Origin: Oscillospiraceae bacterium
GTDB lineage: Bacteria; Bacillota_A; Clostridia; Oscillospirales; Oscillospiraceae
DNA: 47,993 bases
Assembly (NCBI GenBank): GCA_017537045.1
Contig: JAFYLN010000140.1
Span: 1-47,993 of the forward strand
Direction: 5' to 3'
The translations under genes and the position numbers were made by a program. The notes below the pieces were generated by a model. That model made no database searches and was not told where the DNA came from. It worked only from the letters and a program-made list of their open reading frames with translations. Below are positions 8,080-16,241 of the stretch, in pieces. Positions within the stretch are counted from its first letter, which is position 1; the number at the start of each line of letters is the position of its first letter.

Positions 8080-9408
8080 TCAATACTGGAAGTACAGGAA
8101 CGGATCCTGCGCCGCAGTAGAAATGAAATAAATGCAGATCCAGAACAGGATGACCAGCAGGACATCCGCCGCAATACTGTGGCGAAGCTTTTTCCAGAGT
8201 TTTTCAGGCAGGGGTGTTGCCAGAACCGCCCCCGCTGCCATCAGGATAAAATAATCCCGCCCCCACAACAGATAATCTCTGGGATTAACGGGAGCTGCGC
8301 CGATGCCGAACAGGCGGCCAAGGAAGGTGACCATCTGATCCCAGTCATCAATGGCAAAGGGAACCCAGCTGAGCAGAATTACAAACACCAGATAGATATG
8401 GCACAGAACACGGCTTTTTTTCAGCCATTTGCCGAAAAGCAGCCGTTCCAGTACGATCAGGGCAAACAGAAACAGCGCCCACAGCAGATAATTACCGCCG
8501 ATACCGTGCCAGATGCCCGTAAAAAGCCAGACAACTGCCAGATTCAGAACGGTTTTCACAATGCCGCTGCGGCTTCCGCCAAGGGGGATATAGATATATT
8601 CCCGGAACCACAGTCCCAGCGTCATATGCCAGCGGCGGTAAAATTCAGAGACTGTTTTGGACGCATAGGGATTGTCAAAATTCCTCGGAAGTTCAAAGCC
8701 CAGCATCTTTCCAATGCCAACAGCCATCAGGCTGTAACCGTAAAAATCAAAATAAAGCTGCATGGTGTAGGCAGTGATCGCCAGCCATGCGGCAGGGGTA
8801 GAAATATTTTCATAGCCCACAATGGCAGGCTGCGCCCACAGCCCGCCCAGACGGTTTGCAAGAATTACTTTCAGGGCGAGGCCGAGGATCAGGAGCTGGA
8901 TGCCGTCGTGGATCTGCCGGTGATCCGGCTTTCCGTTCCCTTCCCCATGAAGCTGTGCAGGTGCCACCAACGGGCCGGAAAGCAGCTTGGGGAACATGGC
9001 AATTTTACTCGAAAAATCCAGAAGCTTGCGTTGGGGCACCAATTTGCTGCGGTACACATCGATCAGGTATGCAGCTAACTGAAAGAGATAAAAGCTCATG
9101 CCGGCGGGCAAAAACCGGCCGCCGGCATAAACCTTCAGAAATGCCATAAGCAGTGCAAGCGCTGACAGGTACAAGGTAAGCAGCGGCTTTTTATGGGTAC
9201 TTTCCAGCGTGAGGCCTGCGCCGAAGCTGGCCAGCGTGCAGACTGCAAGCAGGGCGACCCACCAGTAATTGCCGCTGCTTGCAAAGGCATAGAACGCAAG
9301 GCTTCCAGCCAGCAGTACCGCGCTGCGAAGCTTTACGGGGAATATGTAATAGACCGCCAGAAACAGCGGCAGGAAATAAAAAATAAACTCGATACTGTTA
9401 AACTGCAT
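8080..9408 (-). CDS. MBOAT-family O-acyltransferase
   Basis: This is a 442-residue polytopic membrane protein (about 10-11 helices) of the membrane-bound O-acyltransferase family, related to AlgI/DltB. The family's active-site His is in LFTGIWHGIGGNYLLWAL (about residue 310). The preceding FYRRWHMTLGLWFREYIYIPLGGS segment is a strong family signature. It would carry acetyl (or another acyl) groups across the membrane for attachment to an extracellular polymer, with the downstream SGNH protein as transferase or esterase. The ATG at 9408 is preferred over an upstream TTG because GGAAG lies upstream and the MQFNSIEFIFYF start is typical. No dltA or dltC lies nearby, so this is not a standard dlt operon. 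Confidence 0.92.
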   Translation of the reverse strand: MQFNSIEFIFYFLPLFLAVYYIFPVKLRSAVLLAGSLAFYAFASSGNYWWVALLAVCTLASFGAGLTLESTHKKPLLTLYLSALALLMAFLKVYAGGRFLPAGMSFYLFQLAAYLIDVYRSKLVPQRKLLDFSSKIAMFPKLLSGPLVAPAQLHGEGNGKPDHRQIHDGIQLLILGLALKVILANRLGGLWAQPAIVGYENISTPAAWLAITAYTMQLYFDFYGYSLMAVGIGKMLGFELPRNFDNPYASKTVSEFYRRWHMTLGLWFREYIYIPLGGSRSGIVKTVLNLAVVWLFTGIWHGIGGNYLLWALFLFALIVLERLLFGKWLKKSRVLCHIYLVFVILLSWVPFAIDDWDQMVTFLGRLFGIGAAPVNPRDYLLWGRDYFILMAAGAVLATPLPEKLWKKLRHSIAADVLLVILFWICIYFISTAAQDPFLYFQY

Positions 9409-9455
9409 GTTTTTTTCAACTTCCTGTATGTCGAATTTCGTCAAATATCAGAACC

Positions 9456-9484
9456 ATTATACCGGCTTATTAACCATAAAGCAA
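9456..9484 (-). promoter_or_regulatory. Promoter of the MBOAT/SGNH operon
   Basis: Minus strand: TTGCTT (9479-9484), 17-base spacer, TATAAT (9456-9461). It sits immediately after the terminator of the preceding mrp gene. Confidence 0.8.
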
Positions 9485-9487
9485 GCC

Positions 9488-9521
9488 AAAAAAGAAGAGC
9501 CGGACTTTCGTCCGGCTCTTC
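9488..9521 (-). terminator. Terminator after the Mrp-type ATPase gene
   Basis: A 12-bp perfect stem (9494-9505 with 9510-9521, GAAGAGCCGGAC arm) has a four-base loop. On the minus strand it is followed by six T residues (9488-9493). Confidence 0.93.
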
Positions 9522-9529
9522 AGGCTTTA

Positions 9530-10354
9530 TCAGATATTCTCCACTGCCTTGACAACATCAGCCATGGCATCGGTATTTACCGTTTCCATGAGGCCGTTAT
9601 CATAGGCTTCCGCCACGGCGGGGTCAATGGGCAGACGTGCCAGAACGGGCAGATCAAACTGAGCGGCGATCTCGTCCAGATGGGACTTTCCAAATACGTT
9701 GATCTTCTTGCCGCAGTCAGGACACTGCAGATAGGAATAGTTTTCAACGAAGCCCAGCACGGGGATGTGCATCATGTTTGCCATCTTGACTGCCTTGGCA
9801 ACGATCATGGACACCAGATCCTGAGGAGAGGTGACGATGACGATGCCGTCCACAGGCAGGCTCTGGAACACAGTCAGGGGCACGTCACCGGTTCCGGGAG
9901 GCATATCGACGAACATATAGTCCACATCTTCCCAGATTACATCGGTCCAGAACTGCTTGACCGCGCCTGCAATGACGGGGCCGCGCCAGACCACGGGAGA
10001 GGCAGGATCGTCCAGCAGCAGATTGATGGACATGACCTGAATGCCGCCGCGGGACAAGGCGGGGTACAGGCCCTGCTCGTTGGCACCCTGACACTCGGTA
10101 ACACCAAAAGCGGTGGGTGCGGAGGGGCCGGTGATGTCAGCATCCAGAACACCTACCTTATAACCTTTACGGGCCATGGAAACTGCCAGCATGGACGTGA
10201 CGGTGGATTTGCCGACACCGCCCTTGCCGGACACGACAGCAATTACCTTTTTAACGGTGGAATTGGGATTCAGGCTGGCCAGCAGGCTTTCTGCCTTGCG
10301 GTCGCCGCAATCGGAAGAGGAACAGCTGGCGCAGTTGCCACTACAAGAACTCAT
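9530..10354 (-). CDS. Mrp/NBP35-family P-loop ATPase, iron-sulfur carrier
   Basis: This 274-residue cytosolic ATPase of the Mrp/ApbC/NBP35 family is thought to carry and deliver iron-sulfur clusters. The N-terminus has a Cys cluster ([14 protein letters not shown], residues 4-17). A deviant Walker [10 protein letters not shown] is at about 43-51, followed by [19 protein letters not shown], and a C-terminal CPDC pair that binds the bridging cluster in the family. The ATG at 10354 has AAAGGAG at a good distance. A longer reading frame continues upstream but would begin in the promoter. Length and motifs are complete. Confidence 0.93.
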   Translation of the reverse strand: MSSCSGNCASCSSSDCGDRKAESLLASLNPNSTVKKVIAVVSGKGGVGKSTVTSMLAVSMARKGYKVGVLDADITGPSAPTAFGVTECQGANEQGLYPALSRGGIQVMSINLLLDDPASPVVWRGPVIAGAVKQFWTDVIWEDVDYMFVDMPPGTGDVPLTVFQSLPVDGIVIVTSPQDLVSMIVAKAVKMANMMHIPVLGFVENYSYLQCPDCGKKINVFGKSHLDEIAAQFDLPVLARLPIDPAVAEAYDNGLMETVNTDAMADVVKAVENI

Positions 10355-10388
10355 TTGATTTTCGCTCCTTTGATTGATATCTTTCCCT

Positions 10389-10417
10389 ATTATAGAACTG
10401 TAATTCGGAAGTGTCAA
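10389..10417 (-). promoter_or_regulatory. Consensus promoter of the Mrp-type ATPase gene
   Basis: Minus strand: TTGACA (10412-10417), 17 bases, TATAAT (10389-10394), a perfect match to the vegetative consensus. The -35 box overlaps the stop codon of the upstream MazG-like gene. Confidence 0.92.
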
Positions 10418-10722
10418 CCGTCATTTGAAATCAGGAAGATTCTGTCGCGGAAGCCGCCGCGCTCATGATGCTTTCTTTCATATGCTTCCAGCAGTTCTTC
10501 TCTGGAATGGCCGAGATTTTCTGCCAGTGCATAGACGACCTCCAGAATATCGGCCAGTTCTTCCAGATTTTTGTCCTGATGATACTCGCTGACTTCTTCA
10601 TCCAGTTTTTGCTCTAAAGCAACCGTATATTCTTCCTCGGCCAGAATACGAGAGCTGGGGTTTTGTCCGTTACTTTTGATGATGGACGGAATCTTATCAC
10701 GAACCAGTTTGTTGTAGACCAT
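10414..10722 (-). CDS. MazG-like nucleoside triphosphate pyrophosphohydrolase
   Basis: This is a 102-residue all-alpha hydrolase of the phosphoribosyl-ATP pyrophosphatase-like/MazG-like type. It starts with the typical [10 protein letters not shown]. It has the metal-binding pattern EEVSEY (about 42-47) followed by [13 protein letters not shown] (about 54-66). Members hydrolyse nucleoside triphosphates to monophosphates, often for house cleaning. It begins two bases after the Nudix gene ends, which suggests translational coupling of two nucleotide-clearing enzymes. There is no adjacent his gene, so a role in histidine synthesis is unlikely. Confidence 0.88.
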   Translation of the reverse strand: MVYNKLVRDKIPSIIKSNGQNPSSRILAEEEYTVALEQKLDEEVSEYHQDKNLEELADILEVVYALAENLGHSREELLEAYERKHHERGGFRDRIFLISNDG

Positions 10723-10724
10723 AC

Positions 10725-11225
10725 TCAGTCCTCAAAGTCTTTCATAATGACGAATCTGGTTTCACCATTTTCCGTGATGCCCGCATAGAGATGGTCGTCA
10801 AAGCGGCCCACCTTCAGATAGTGCAGCATCATGTGCTTGGCAGAGGCGGGCATTTGCAGATACTCTGCTTCCTCATAGGTGAACCAGCGGAGATTTCCCT
10901 CGGTGCTCTGCAAGGGCTTTTCCGACAGCAGCTTTCCGAAGAAATAGTAATTCTGGCGAATCTCGCCATTTTTCAGCCGGAGGGTGATGTAGCGCAGCTT
11001 CATGTCCGCCACGTCCTCTTCCGCCAGGCCCAGCTCCTCCTGCATTTCCCGCAGGACGCATTTTTTCGCGTCGTTAAGTTCATCCGGTTCAAAGTGGCCA
11101 CCGGCAGCGCCCACATATTTGTTGTTTGCTACCCGGGAGCCAATGCGGAACAGGCAGAGAATCCCCTGCTCCCCTGTCAGATACACGGAGGTCATGTTTC
11201 GAAGTTTACCGTCCATTATAATCAT
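10725..11225 (-). CDS. Nudix hydrolase
   Basis: This is a 166-residue Nudix-fold hydrolase. The Nudix helix reads GGHFEPDELNDAK followed by REMQEELGL (residues about 42-67). The catalytic REmqEE core is intact, but the distance from the leading Gly is two residues longer than the textbook G-x5-E-x7 spacing, a variant seen in some 8-oxo-dGTP diphosphatase-like members. The substrate is not deducible. The start at 11225 has AGAGG five bases upstream; an in-frame ATG three codons later is an alternative. It lies 23 bases after the nucleotidyltransferase gene and 2 bases before the MazG-like gene. Confidence 0.88.
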   Translation of the reverse strand: MIIMDGKLRNMTSVYLTGEQGILCLFRIGSRVANNKYVGAAGGHFEPDELNDAKKCVLREMQEELGLAEEDVADMKLRYITLRLKNGEIRQNYYFFGKLLSEKPLQSTEGNLRWFTYEEAEYLQMPASAKHMMLHYLKVGRFDDHLYAGITENGETRFVIMKDFED

Positions 11226-11248
11226 CCTTGCCTCTTTGCAGTCATTCT

Positions 11249-12013
11249 CTATTCAAAGCAGTTTAACAGTTTTAACTGAACCCCGTCAAATGTCAAGAAA
11301 TCGCAGTGCGCAACAATATCCAGATATAGTTCCAGTATGTGCTTTTTCGCATTTGAAATGCCAGCGCAGTTTCTCGATGTAGGATAGGTTTGCTCAAGTC
11401 TATTTAAGAACGCAATATCAAGTGTATTGAAAGCTTTAAATTGGTGCAGTTTCTTCCCTTCCCGCGCCGCTTCAACCGTCAAAAGAATCTGTCGCGCTTC
11501 GGTCAACGCCATATCAGCATATACATACTCAGACCTACACAATGCAATTTCACAGCGGCGTAATGCAAAAATGAACCGGTGATGAACGGAATCATCAATT
11601 GTAACAGGATTAGCATATCCGCAACACTCAAGCATATTGGAAAATCCCGTATTCTTCGAAAACAGGACTTTCCAATAGGGTGAACGGATTTTTAATTCAT
11701 TCGTCGGCATATAGGAAATATCCACACTCAGTCCATTTTCGAAGTAAACAGAAAGACCTAACACTGTTTCTGACCATTTTCGTTGGTCAACGTAGACAGG
11801 TTCAAGTGTCCTAAAGAATACAGATAGTTTCTTGTGTGCACTTGGAATGTCAGTAGCATTTGGGCATCCCGCCATCAAATCAATATCGGAATAAATATCC
11901 GTATACCCAACAGAACCGGAACCAATATGAAGTAAGCCTTCAAATTCATCTGCATCGCGCATAAATTGCACGATACTTTCCAGCAGGATATTACGATCCA
12001 TTGCAGTATACAT
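11249..12013 (-). CDS. Nucleotidyltransferase-domain protein
   Basis: This 254-residue protein has an N-terminal polymerase-beta-like nucleotidyltransferase core: IGSGSVGYTDIYSDIDLM (about residues 30-47), with the GS and the DxD metal-binding pair. VDISYMP (about 97) offers the third acidic residue. The C-terminal part (about 140-254) is helical and substrate-specific. The fold is shared with aminoglycoside adenylyltransferases, but the sequence does not place it in a named resistance class, so the substrate stays open. AAGGAGG lies six bases before the ATG. The gene is visibly more AT-rich than its neighbours and is flanked upstream by a dispersed repeat, consistent with recent acquisition. 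Confidence 0.8.
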   Translation of the reverse strand: MYTAMDRNILLESIVQFMRDADEFEGLLHIGSGSVGYTDIYSDIDLMAGCPNATDIPSAHKKLSVFFRTLEPVYVDQRKWSETVLGLSVYFENGLSVDISYMPTNELKIRSPYWKVLFSKNTGFSNMLECCGYANPVTIDDSVHHRFIFALRRCEIALCRSEYVYADMALTEARQILLTVEAAREGKKLHQFKAFNTLDIAFLNRLEQTYPTSRNCAGISNAKKHILELYLDIVAHCDFLTFDGVQLKLLNCFE

Positions 12014-12030
12014 TTATTTCCTCCTTACGA

Positions 12031-12133
12031 TGGGGATTGCTACGCCAGTGATGCAGAGCGCAGCGAATCAAAACAGGTCGATTGCCAGTGGCAATCGCTC
12101 CATAATTCAGTGCACACTGGCTCGCAATGACAG
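12031..12133. repeat. Dispersed palindromic repeat, copy 1 (partial)
   Basis: The right end has TCGCAATGACA (12123-12133). An internal perfect hairpin CGATTGCC/GGCAATCG lies at 12079-12097. The CCAGTG and CACTGG blocks are shared with the other copies. The left end lacks the TGTCATTGCGA terminus. It fills the gap between the ABC-F gene and the nucleotidyltransferase gene. Confidence 0.75.
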
Positions 12134-12141
12134 TGAATTTC

Positions 12142-14004
12142 TTACTCCTGCGCTTTTTCCCATTGCTCCATCAGATCCAGCAAAACCAGTTCTGCCTCTT
12201 CCTTTTCTGCCAGCAGCCGGGAAAGCTCCTGATAGTCGGCAGCGGCTGCGTCGATCTTGGGATCAAATTCCGCAACGATCTTTTCCTGCTTTTCGATTTC
12301 CCGCTCCAGACGGCGGATCAGCTTGTCCTGTTCTTTGGTGCCGCCCTTGGGTTTTTCCTTTTTGGGTTTGGGTACGTTCACAACAACAGGCTTGGATGCA
12401 GCTTCACGTTCCATGATAGAGCGGTATTTCTGATAGCCGCACTTGAAGTCCCGAATCTGACCGTCTTCCAGCAGCCAGATGCGCTCGGCAAATTTCTCGA
12501 TAAAATAGCGGTCGTGGCTGACGAAGAGCAGCACACCCTCAAATTCTTCGATGGCTGCTTCCACCCATTCCCGTGAGGCAATGTCCAGATGGTTTGTAGG
12601 CTCGTCGAGAATCAGCAGATTGATCTTTTCATCCATCAGCATGCACAGCCGCAGACGGCTCTGCTCGCCGCCGGAGAGGGTTCCGACAGTTTTGAATACA
12701 TCTTCGCCGGAGAACATGAACTGTCCCAGGCGGTCACGGGCGGTCTGTGGCGTACAGTTCTTTTCGTACAGCATCGTATCGTACAGTGTCCGCTCCGGAT
12801 GGCTGAAATGAATGATCTGGGGCAAGTACCCCCATTTCACCGTGGGGCCGAACTGGATTTTGCCGCCGAATTCCTCTTCACCCAGCAGGCACTTGATGAA
12901 GGTAGATTTACCGGTGCCGTTGTCGCCCAAAATGGCGATGCGCTCGCCGCCCTCCACATTCAGCTCCACACCGGAAAAGAGGGTACGCTCCCCAAAGGCT
13001 TTGGAAAGATTCTTCGTTTTGAATACCACATCACCGGAAAAGTCCTTTTCACCGAAGGTGGCGCGCATGGTCTTTTCGGTTTTGGGTTTCTCCGTCTTTT
13101 TGATGCGCTCCATGCGGTGCTGGATGCTCATGGCGCGGCGGTACAGGGTGCGGTTGTTGATGCCCCAGCCCTTCATGCGCTCGACGGTATAGCCCAGCTG
13201 CTTCAGCTTTGCCTGCTCCTGCTCGTACTGCTTCATTTGCAGGTCGAAGCGGGCCTGCTTTTCGTCCATGTAGAAGGAATAGTTGCCGGAATAAAATTCT
13301 GCATGGCCGTCCACGATCTCGATGACGCGGTCCGCCACCTGATCGATGAAATAGCGGTCGTGGGAAATTGCCAGAACAGTACCTTTAAAGGTATTGATGT
13401 AGCCCTCCAACCATTCCACACTGCGCAGGTCCAGGTGGTTGGTGGGCTCGTCCAGCAGCAGAATGTCGGTCTTTTCCAGCAGGAGTCTCGCCAGATTCAC
13501 GCGGGTCTTTTCACCGCCGGAAAGGGAGTCAAATTCCTGAATGCGCTGCTCGGGGCTGATGCCCAGACCATTGCAGATTTTATCCACTTCCACATCCATC
13601 TCATAGCCGCCGCCGGACTGGAAACGGTTGACGAGGTTATCGTATTCTCGAAGCTGGTCTTCGGTTGCCCCTTGCGCCATTTCCTTTTCCATAGCTTCCA
13701 TTTTCCGCTTGGCAGCCATGATGGCAGAAAAGGCTGAGCGCAGCACATCCTCTACCGTGAATCCTCCGGGGAATTTGGGAATCTGGGAGATCAGACCCAG
13801 CTTTTTATTGGGATTGACAAAAACTTCACCGTCATCATAGTCCATCTGTCCGGTGAGGATGTTGAACAGTGTGGTCTTGCCGCAGCCGTTGCGGCCGAGG
13901 ATGGCAACACATTCTCCCTCCTGAATCTCGAAGGACAGTCCTTGCAGCAGATTCTCACCAATGACAAAGAATTTTGTTAAATTGTGTACAGATATATCAA
14001 CCAT
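12142..14004 (-). CDS. ABC-F family ATPase
   Basis: This 620-residue soluble protein has two ABC domains and no membrane segments. Domain 1: Walker A GRNGCGKT (about 38-45), signature LSGGEKTR, Walker B LLLDEPTNHLD. Domain 2: GDNGTGKS (about 358-365), LSGGEQSR, LILDEPTNHLD. The charged linker between them (about 240-330) corresponds to the P-site tRNA interaction motif, and the C-terminus (about 545-620) is a Lys/Glu-rich coiled coil. ABC-F proteins act on the ribosome, either rescuing stalled complexes or displacing antibiotics; which applies here cannot be read from the sequence. It overlaps the upstream GNAT gene by eight bases. Confidence 0.93.
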   Translation of the reverse strand: MVDISVHNLTKFFVIGENLLQGLSFEIQEGECVAILGRNGCGKTTLFNILTGQMDYDDGEVFVNPNKKLGLISQIPKFPGGFTVEDVLRSAFSAIMAAKRKMEAMEKEMAQGATEDQLREYDNLVNRFQSGGGYEMDVEVDKICNGLGISPEQRIQEFDSLSGGEKTRVNLARLLLEKTDILLLDEPTNHLDLRSVEWLEGYINTFKGTVLAISHDRYFIDQVADRVIEIVDGHAEFYSGNYSFYMDEKQARFDLQMKQYEQEQAKLKQLGYTVERMKGWGINNRTLYRRAMSIQHRMERIKKTEKPKTEKTMRATFGEKDFSGDVVFKTKNLSKAFGERTLFSGVELNVEGGERIAILGDNGTGKSTFIKCLLGEEEFGGKIQFGPTVKWGYLPQIIHFSHPERTLYDTMLYEKNCTPQTARDRLGQFMFSGEDVFKTVGTLSGGEQSRLRLCMLMDEKINLLILDEPTNHLDIASREWVEAAIEEFEGVLLFVSHDRYFIEKFAERIWLLEDGQIRDFKCGYQKYRSIMEREAASKPVVVNVPKPKKEKPKGGTKEQDKLIRRLEREIEKQEKIVAEFDPKIDAAAADYQELSRLLAEKEEAELVLLDLMEQWEKAQE

Positions 14005-14434
14005 TGTGTTTCTCCATATATCTCATTTCCCGTTCGAACAGACCGTCACGCAAAGGAACGTCCTTGCCCGTAAACCGAAAACCCATTTTCTCATACAGAT
14101 GAATCGCAGCATCATTATTCGACAGCACCGTCAGTCGCAGATGGTCTGACTGTGATTGAGCAAAACGAACCGCTTCCGTGCCGTAGCCTTTTCTCTGATG
14201 TGCAGGATGAATATACACATCGCCAAGCACACTTTCATCTAAGCTAAAGACGCCAACCAGAACACCGTCAAAAATCAAATAGAGTTGTCCCAGCTTTTTC
14301 ACAAGAAAACTTTCATAATCTCTGTTCTCCATAAATTCCGGAGTGCACACGCTCTTGTGTGATTCCCGCCATGAGCAAGAATAAACCTCCAAAGCATCAT
14401 GAAAGTTTTCTCTATCAACAAGTACAATTTTCAT
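13997..14434 (-). CDS. GNAT-family N-acetyltransferase
   Basis: This 145-residue GNAT-fold protein has a typical acetyl-CoA-binding motif A: VLGDVYIHPAHQRKGYGTEAVRFA (about 85-108), with the R-K-G-Y-G pyrophosphate loop. Motif B follows (LSNNDAAIHLYEKMGF). The acceptor is unknown. The ATG at 14434 was taken; a TTG one codon earlier is the alternative, and neither has a strong ribosome binding site. The gene overlaps the ABC-F start by eight bases, so the two are co-translated. A dispersed repeat lies directly upstream. Confidence 0.85.
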   Translation of the reverse strand: MKIVLVDRENFHDALEVYSCSWRESHKSVCTPEFMENRDYESFLVKKLGQLYLIFDGVLVGVFSLDESVLGDVYIHPAHQRKGYGTEAVRFAQSQSDHLRLTVLSNNDAAIHLYEKMGFRFTGKDVPLRDGLFEREMRYMEKHNG

Positions 14435-14459
14435 CAATAATACCCATGCAGTAAAATAC

Positions 14460-14585
14460 TGTCATTGCGAAACCAGTCCGCAGACTGGTTGTGGCAATCC
14501 GCATCCCCTTACGGTTGTATCGATCCGCATAATCCCTCGCAAAGAGAGCACGGATTGCCACGTCGCTTCGCTCCTCGCAATGACA
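14460..14585. repeat. Dispersed palindromic repeat, copy 2 (complete)
   Basis: This 126-bp element is bounded by a perfect inverted terminal pair, TGTCATTGCGA (14460-14470) and TCGCAATGACA (14575-14585). Inside it are CCAGTCCGCAGACTGG and GGCAATCC/GGATTGCC palindromes. It encodes nothing and lies between the GNAT and RNase M5 genes. Confidence 0.9.
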
Positions 14586-14607
14586 TATGATCGAAATACT
14601 ACATGAG

Positions 14608-15192
14608 TTATATACCTGTGACTAATTCGTCCAGTTCCTCAAGAGAGTAAAGCAGATTCACTGCCTGCAAAAAGGAATTGGTGCTCATTCTTTCGGGAAA
14701 GCCCAGTTTTTTGATCAGCATTGTGCGTTTTTCCGTGCTGCCAGAGCCGTATAGACCCAAGTCCATCAGGTCGGCCTTGGTGATCTCCTGACAAGCGCAA
14801 CTTGTCTGTCCGTCTTCAAAAGTCGCGCCGGCCCGGCGGAGGGATTCCAGAATGACTTCCCGGGTCATACCTTCCACACCCAGCTTGCCCTCCTTGCCGC
14901 CCTTTGCCTTGCGGCGCTCCTTGCCGAAAATATCAGGGGTATAAGCATGCTTCAAATATTTTCCCGGAATGGCGCTTTTGATATGATTGCGGATCACAAA
15001 ACCCGCGCCGTCCGCATCCGTAAAGACGATCAGGCCGCGAATTTCGGCGATGCGGCGCAGCAGCGCCATCTGCTCCCTGTCCTTAAAAATACCAAAACCA
15101 GAGGTTTCCAGAATTGGGGCATCCACGATCTGGGACAGGGTATTTTTATCGTAGCGGCCTTCCACCACGATGGCTTCCTTGATCTTAACCAC
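14608..15192 (-). CDS. rnmV: Ribonuclease M5
   Basis: This 194-residue TOPRIM-domain nuclease matures 5S rRNA in Gram-positive bacteria. The N-terminal VVEGRYDKNTL carries the catalytic Glu of TOPRIM. VFTDADGAGFVIRN (about 55-68) supplies the acidic pair, and the C-terminal half is the RNase M5-specific region. I chose the GTG at 15192 because AGGAGG lies six bases upstream; a TTG further up has no site. The start overlaps the last codons of holA by eight bases, so translation is coupled. Family members usually sit near rsmA/ksgA, whereas here the partner is holA. Confidence 0.92.
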   Translation of the reverse strand: MVKIKEAIVVEGRYDKNTLSQIVDAPILETSGFGIFKDREQMALLRRIAEIRGLIVFTDADGAGFVIRNHIKSAIPGKYLKHAYTPDIFGKERRKAKGGKEGKLGVEGMTREVILESLRRAGATFEDGQTSCACQEITKADLMDLGLYGSGSTEKRTMLIKKLGFPERMSTNSFLQAVNLLYSLEELDELVTGI

Positions 15193-16237
15193 GGCGCGCC
15201 TCCTGTGCAAGCTGCAGGATCAGCAGTTCCAGCAGGCGGTTAGGGTCATCAAAGGATGTTTTCATCTTATAGTCCGTTTCCAGCACCAGTTCTGCTGCCC
15301 GGGCGCAGAATTCGGGCGGGAAAAGGCGGGCTGCGTCCATGGTCTTACGGGCAGGATAATCAGGGATATGGTACAGCTTCATCAAATCTGTCGCACCGCG
15401 GCCATTATCCAGCAGGGTTCTGGCGGTGCTGAGCCGGCGGAAATGACTGCCGATCGCACCGAGAATATACAGCGGTTCCTCCTGCATTTTCAGCAGGGTC
15501 TGCAGCTTCTGCAGAGTCTGCCCGTACTTGCCTTCGCTGATCAGGTCGGTCATCTGGAAAACAAGTGCATCCAGTACCGGTTCTGTCACGGCATCAATAT
15601 CCGCTTTCACGATCTCATCGGCAGCGGAGTAGGAGGAAATCTTGCTGATCTCCCCTGCCAGTGCCGTCATGGTGCCGCCGGTAATATCAATGAGGTACGC
15701 GCACAGGTCATTGGAGATCCGCTTGCCCCGGGCAAGGAAATGCCGGGAGACCCACGCGATCAGCTCCCGCTGACCCTGCTTGGCAAATTCTACAATGGCA
15801 GCATTGGACTGTATCGCCTCCCACAGCTTTTTCAGCCGTTTGTCAGGCTTCCACTGGACGGTTTCATAGGTGAAAACAACCGTGCAATAGCCGGGAATAT
15901 CGGAAAGGACTTCCGCAAGCTTGGTACGCTCGGCATCAGGCAGTTTGAAAATATCCACTTCGTCCACCTGCACCAGCGTGAAGTCTGCCATCATGGGCAT
16001 GGCTTCCACAGAATCTGCAAAGGACTGGACATCAAAGGTTTCGTTATTCAGTTTATGAAAATTAAAAGATTCCGTCAGCTCGTCCAGCAATGCCTTTTTC
16101 AGCTGTTCGAAATAATGGTGCAGAAGAAAAACTTCCTCACCATGAAAAATATAGAGCCGGCCGGGTGTACCGCTTCGAATCGCAGCTTTCAGTGCCTGCA
16201 GGCTATCTTGTTTTTCGGAATCATACTTTTTCGCCAC
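15185..16237 (-). CDS. holA: DNA polymerase III subunit delta
   Basis: This 350-residue clamp-loader delta subunit opens the sliding clamp during chromosome replication. The N-terminal domain has LYIFHGEEVFLLHHYFEQLKK (about 28-48), which is the degenerate P-loop region of the family. The middle has VEFAKQGQRELIAWVSRHF, and the C-terminal collar domain has LYILGAIGSHFRRL (about 258-271). The GTG at 16237 is the start: AGGAGGTGAT precedes it and MAKKYDSEK is a plausible N-terminus. The frame remains open for 39 codons upstream, but these lie inside comEC. It begins four bases after the comEC stop. Confidence 0.92.
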   Translation of the reverse strand: MAKKYDSEKQDSLQALKAAIRSGTPGRLYIFHGEEVFLLHHYFEQLKKALLDELTESFNFHKLNNETFDVQSFADSVEAMPMMADFTLVQVDEVDIFKLPDAERTKLAEVLSDIPGYCTVVFTYETVQWKPDKRLKKLWEAIQSNAAIVEFAKQGQRELIAWVSRHFLARGKRISNDLCAYLIDITGGTMTALAGEISKISSYSAADEIVKADIDAVTEPVLDALVFQMTDLISEGKYGQTLQKLQTLLKMQEEPLYILGAIGSHFRRLSTARTLLDNGRGATDLMKLYHIPDYPARKTMDAARLFPPEFCARAAELVLETDYKMKTSFDDPNRLLELLILQLAQEARRG

Positions 16238-16241
16238 GGTA

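Noticed and set aside
8080..9408. D-alanylation (dlt) operon
   Set aside because: No dltA ligase or dltC carrier lies nearby, and the SGNH partner is a short hydrolase-type protein, so only a generic O-acylation pair can be claimed.
10414..10722. HisE phosphoribosyl-ATP pyrophosphatase
   Set aside because: There are no histidine genes around it, and the N-terminal [11 protein letters not shown] is typical of stand-alone MazG-like hydrolases.
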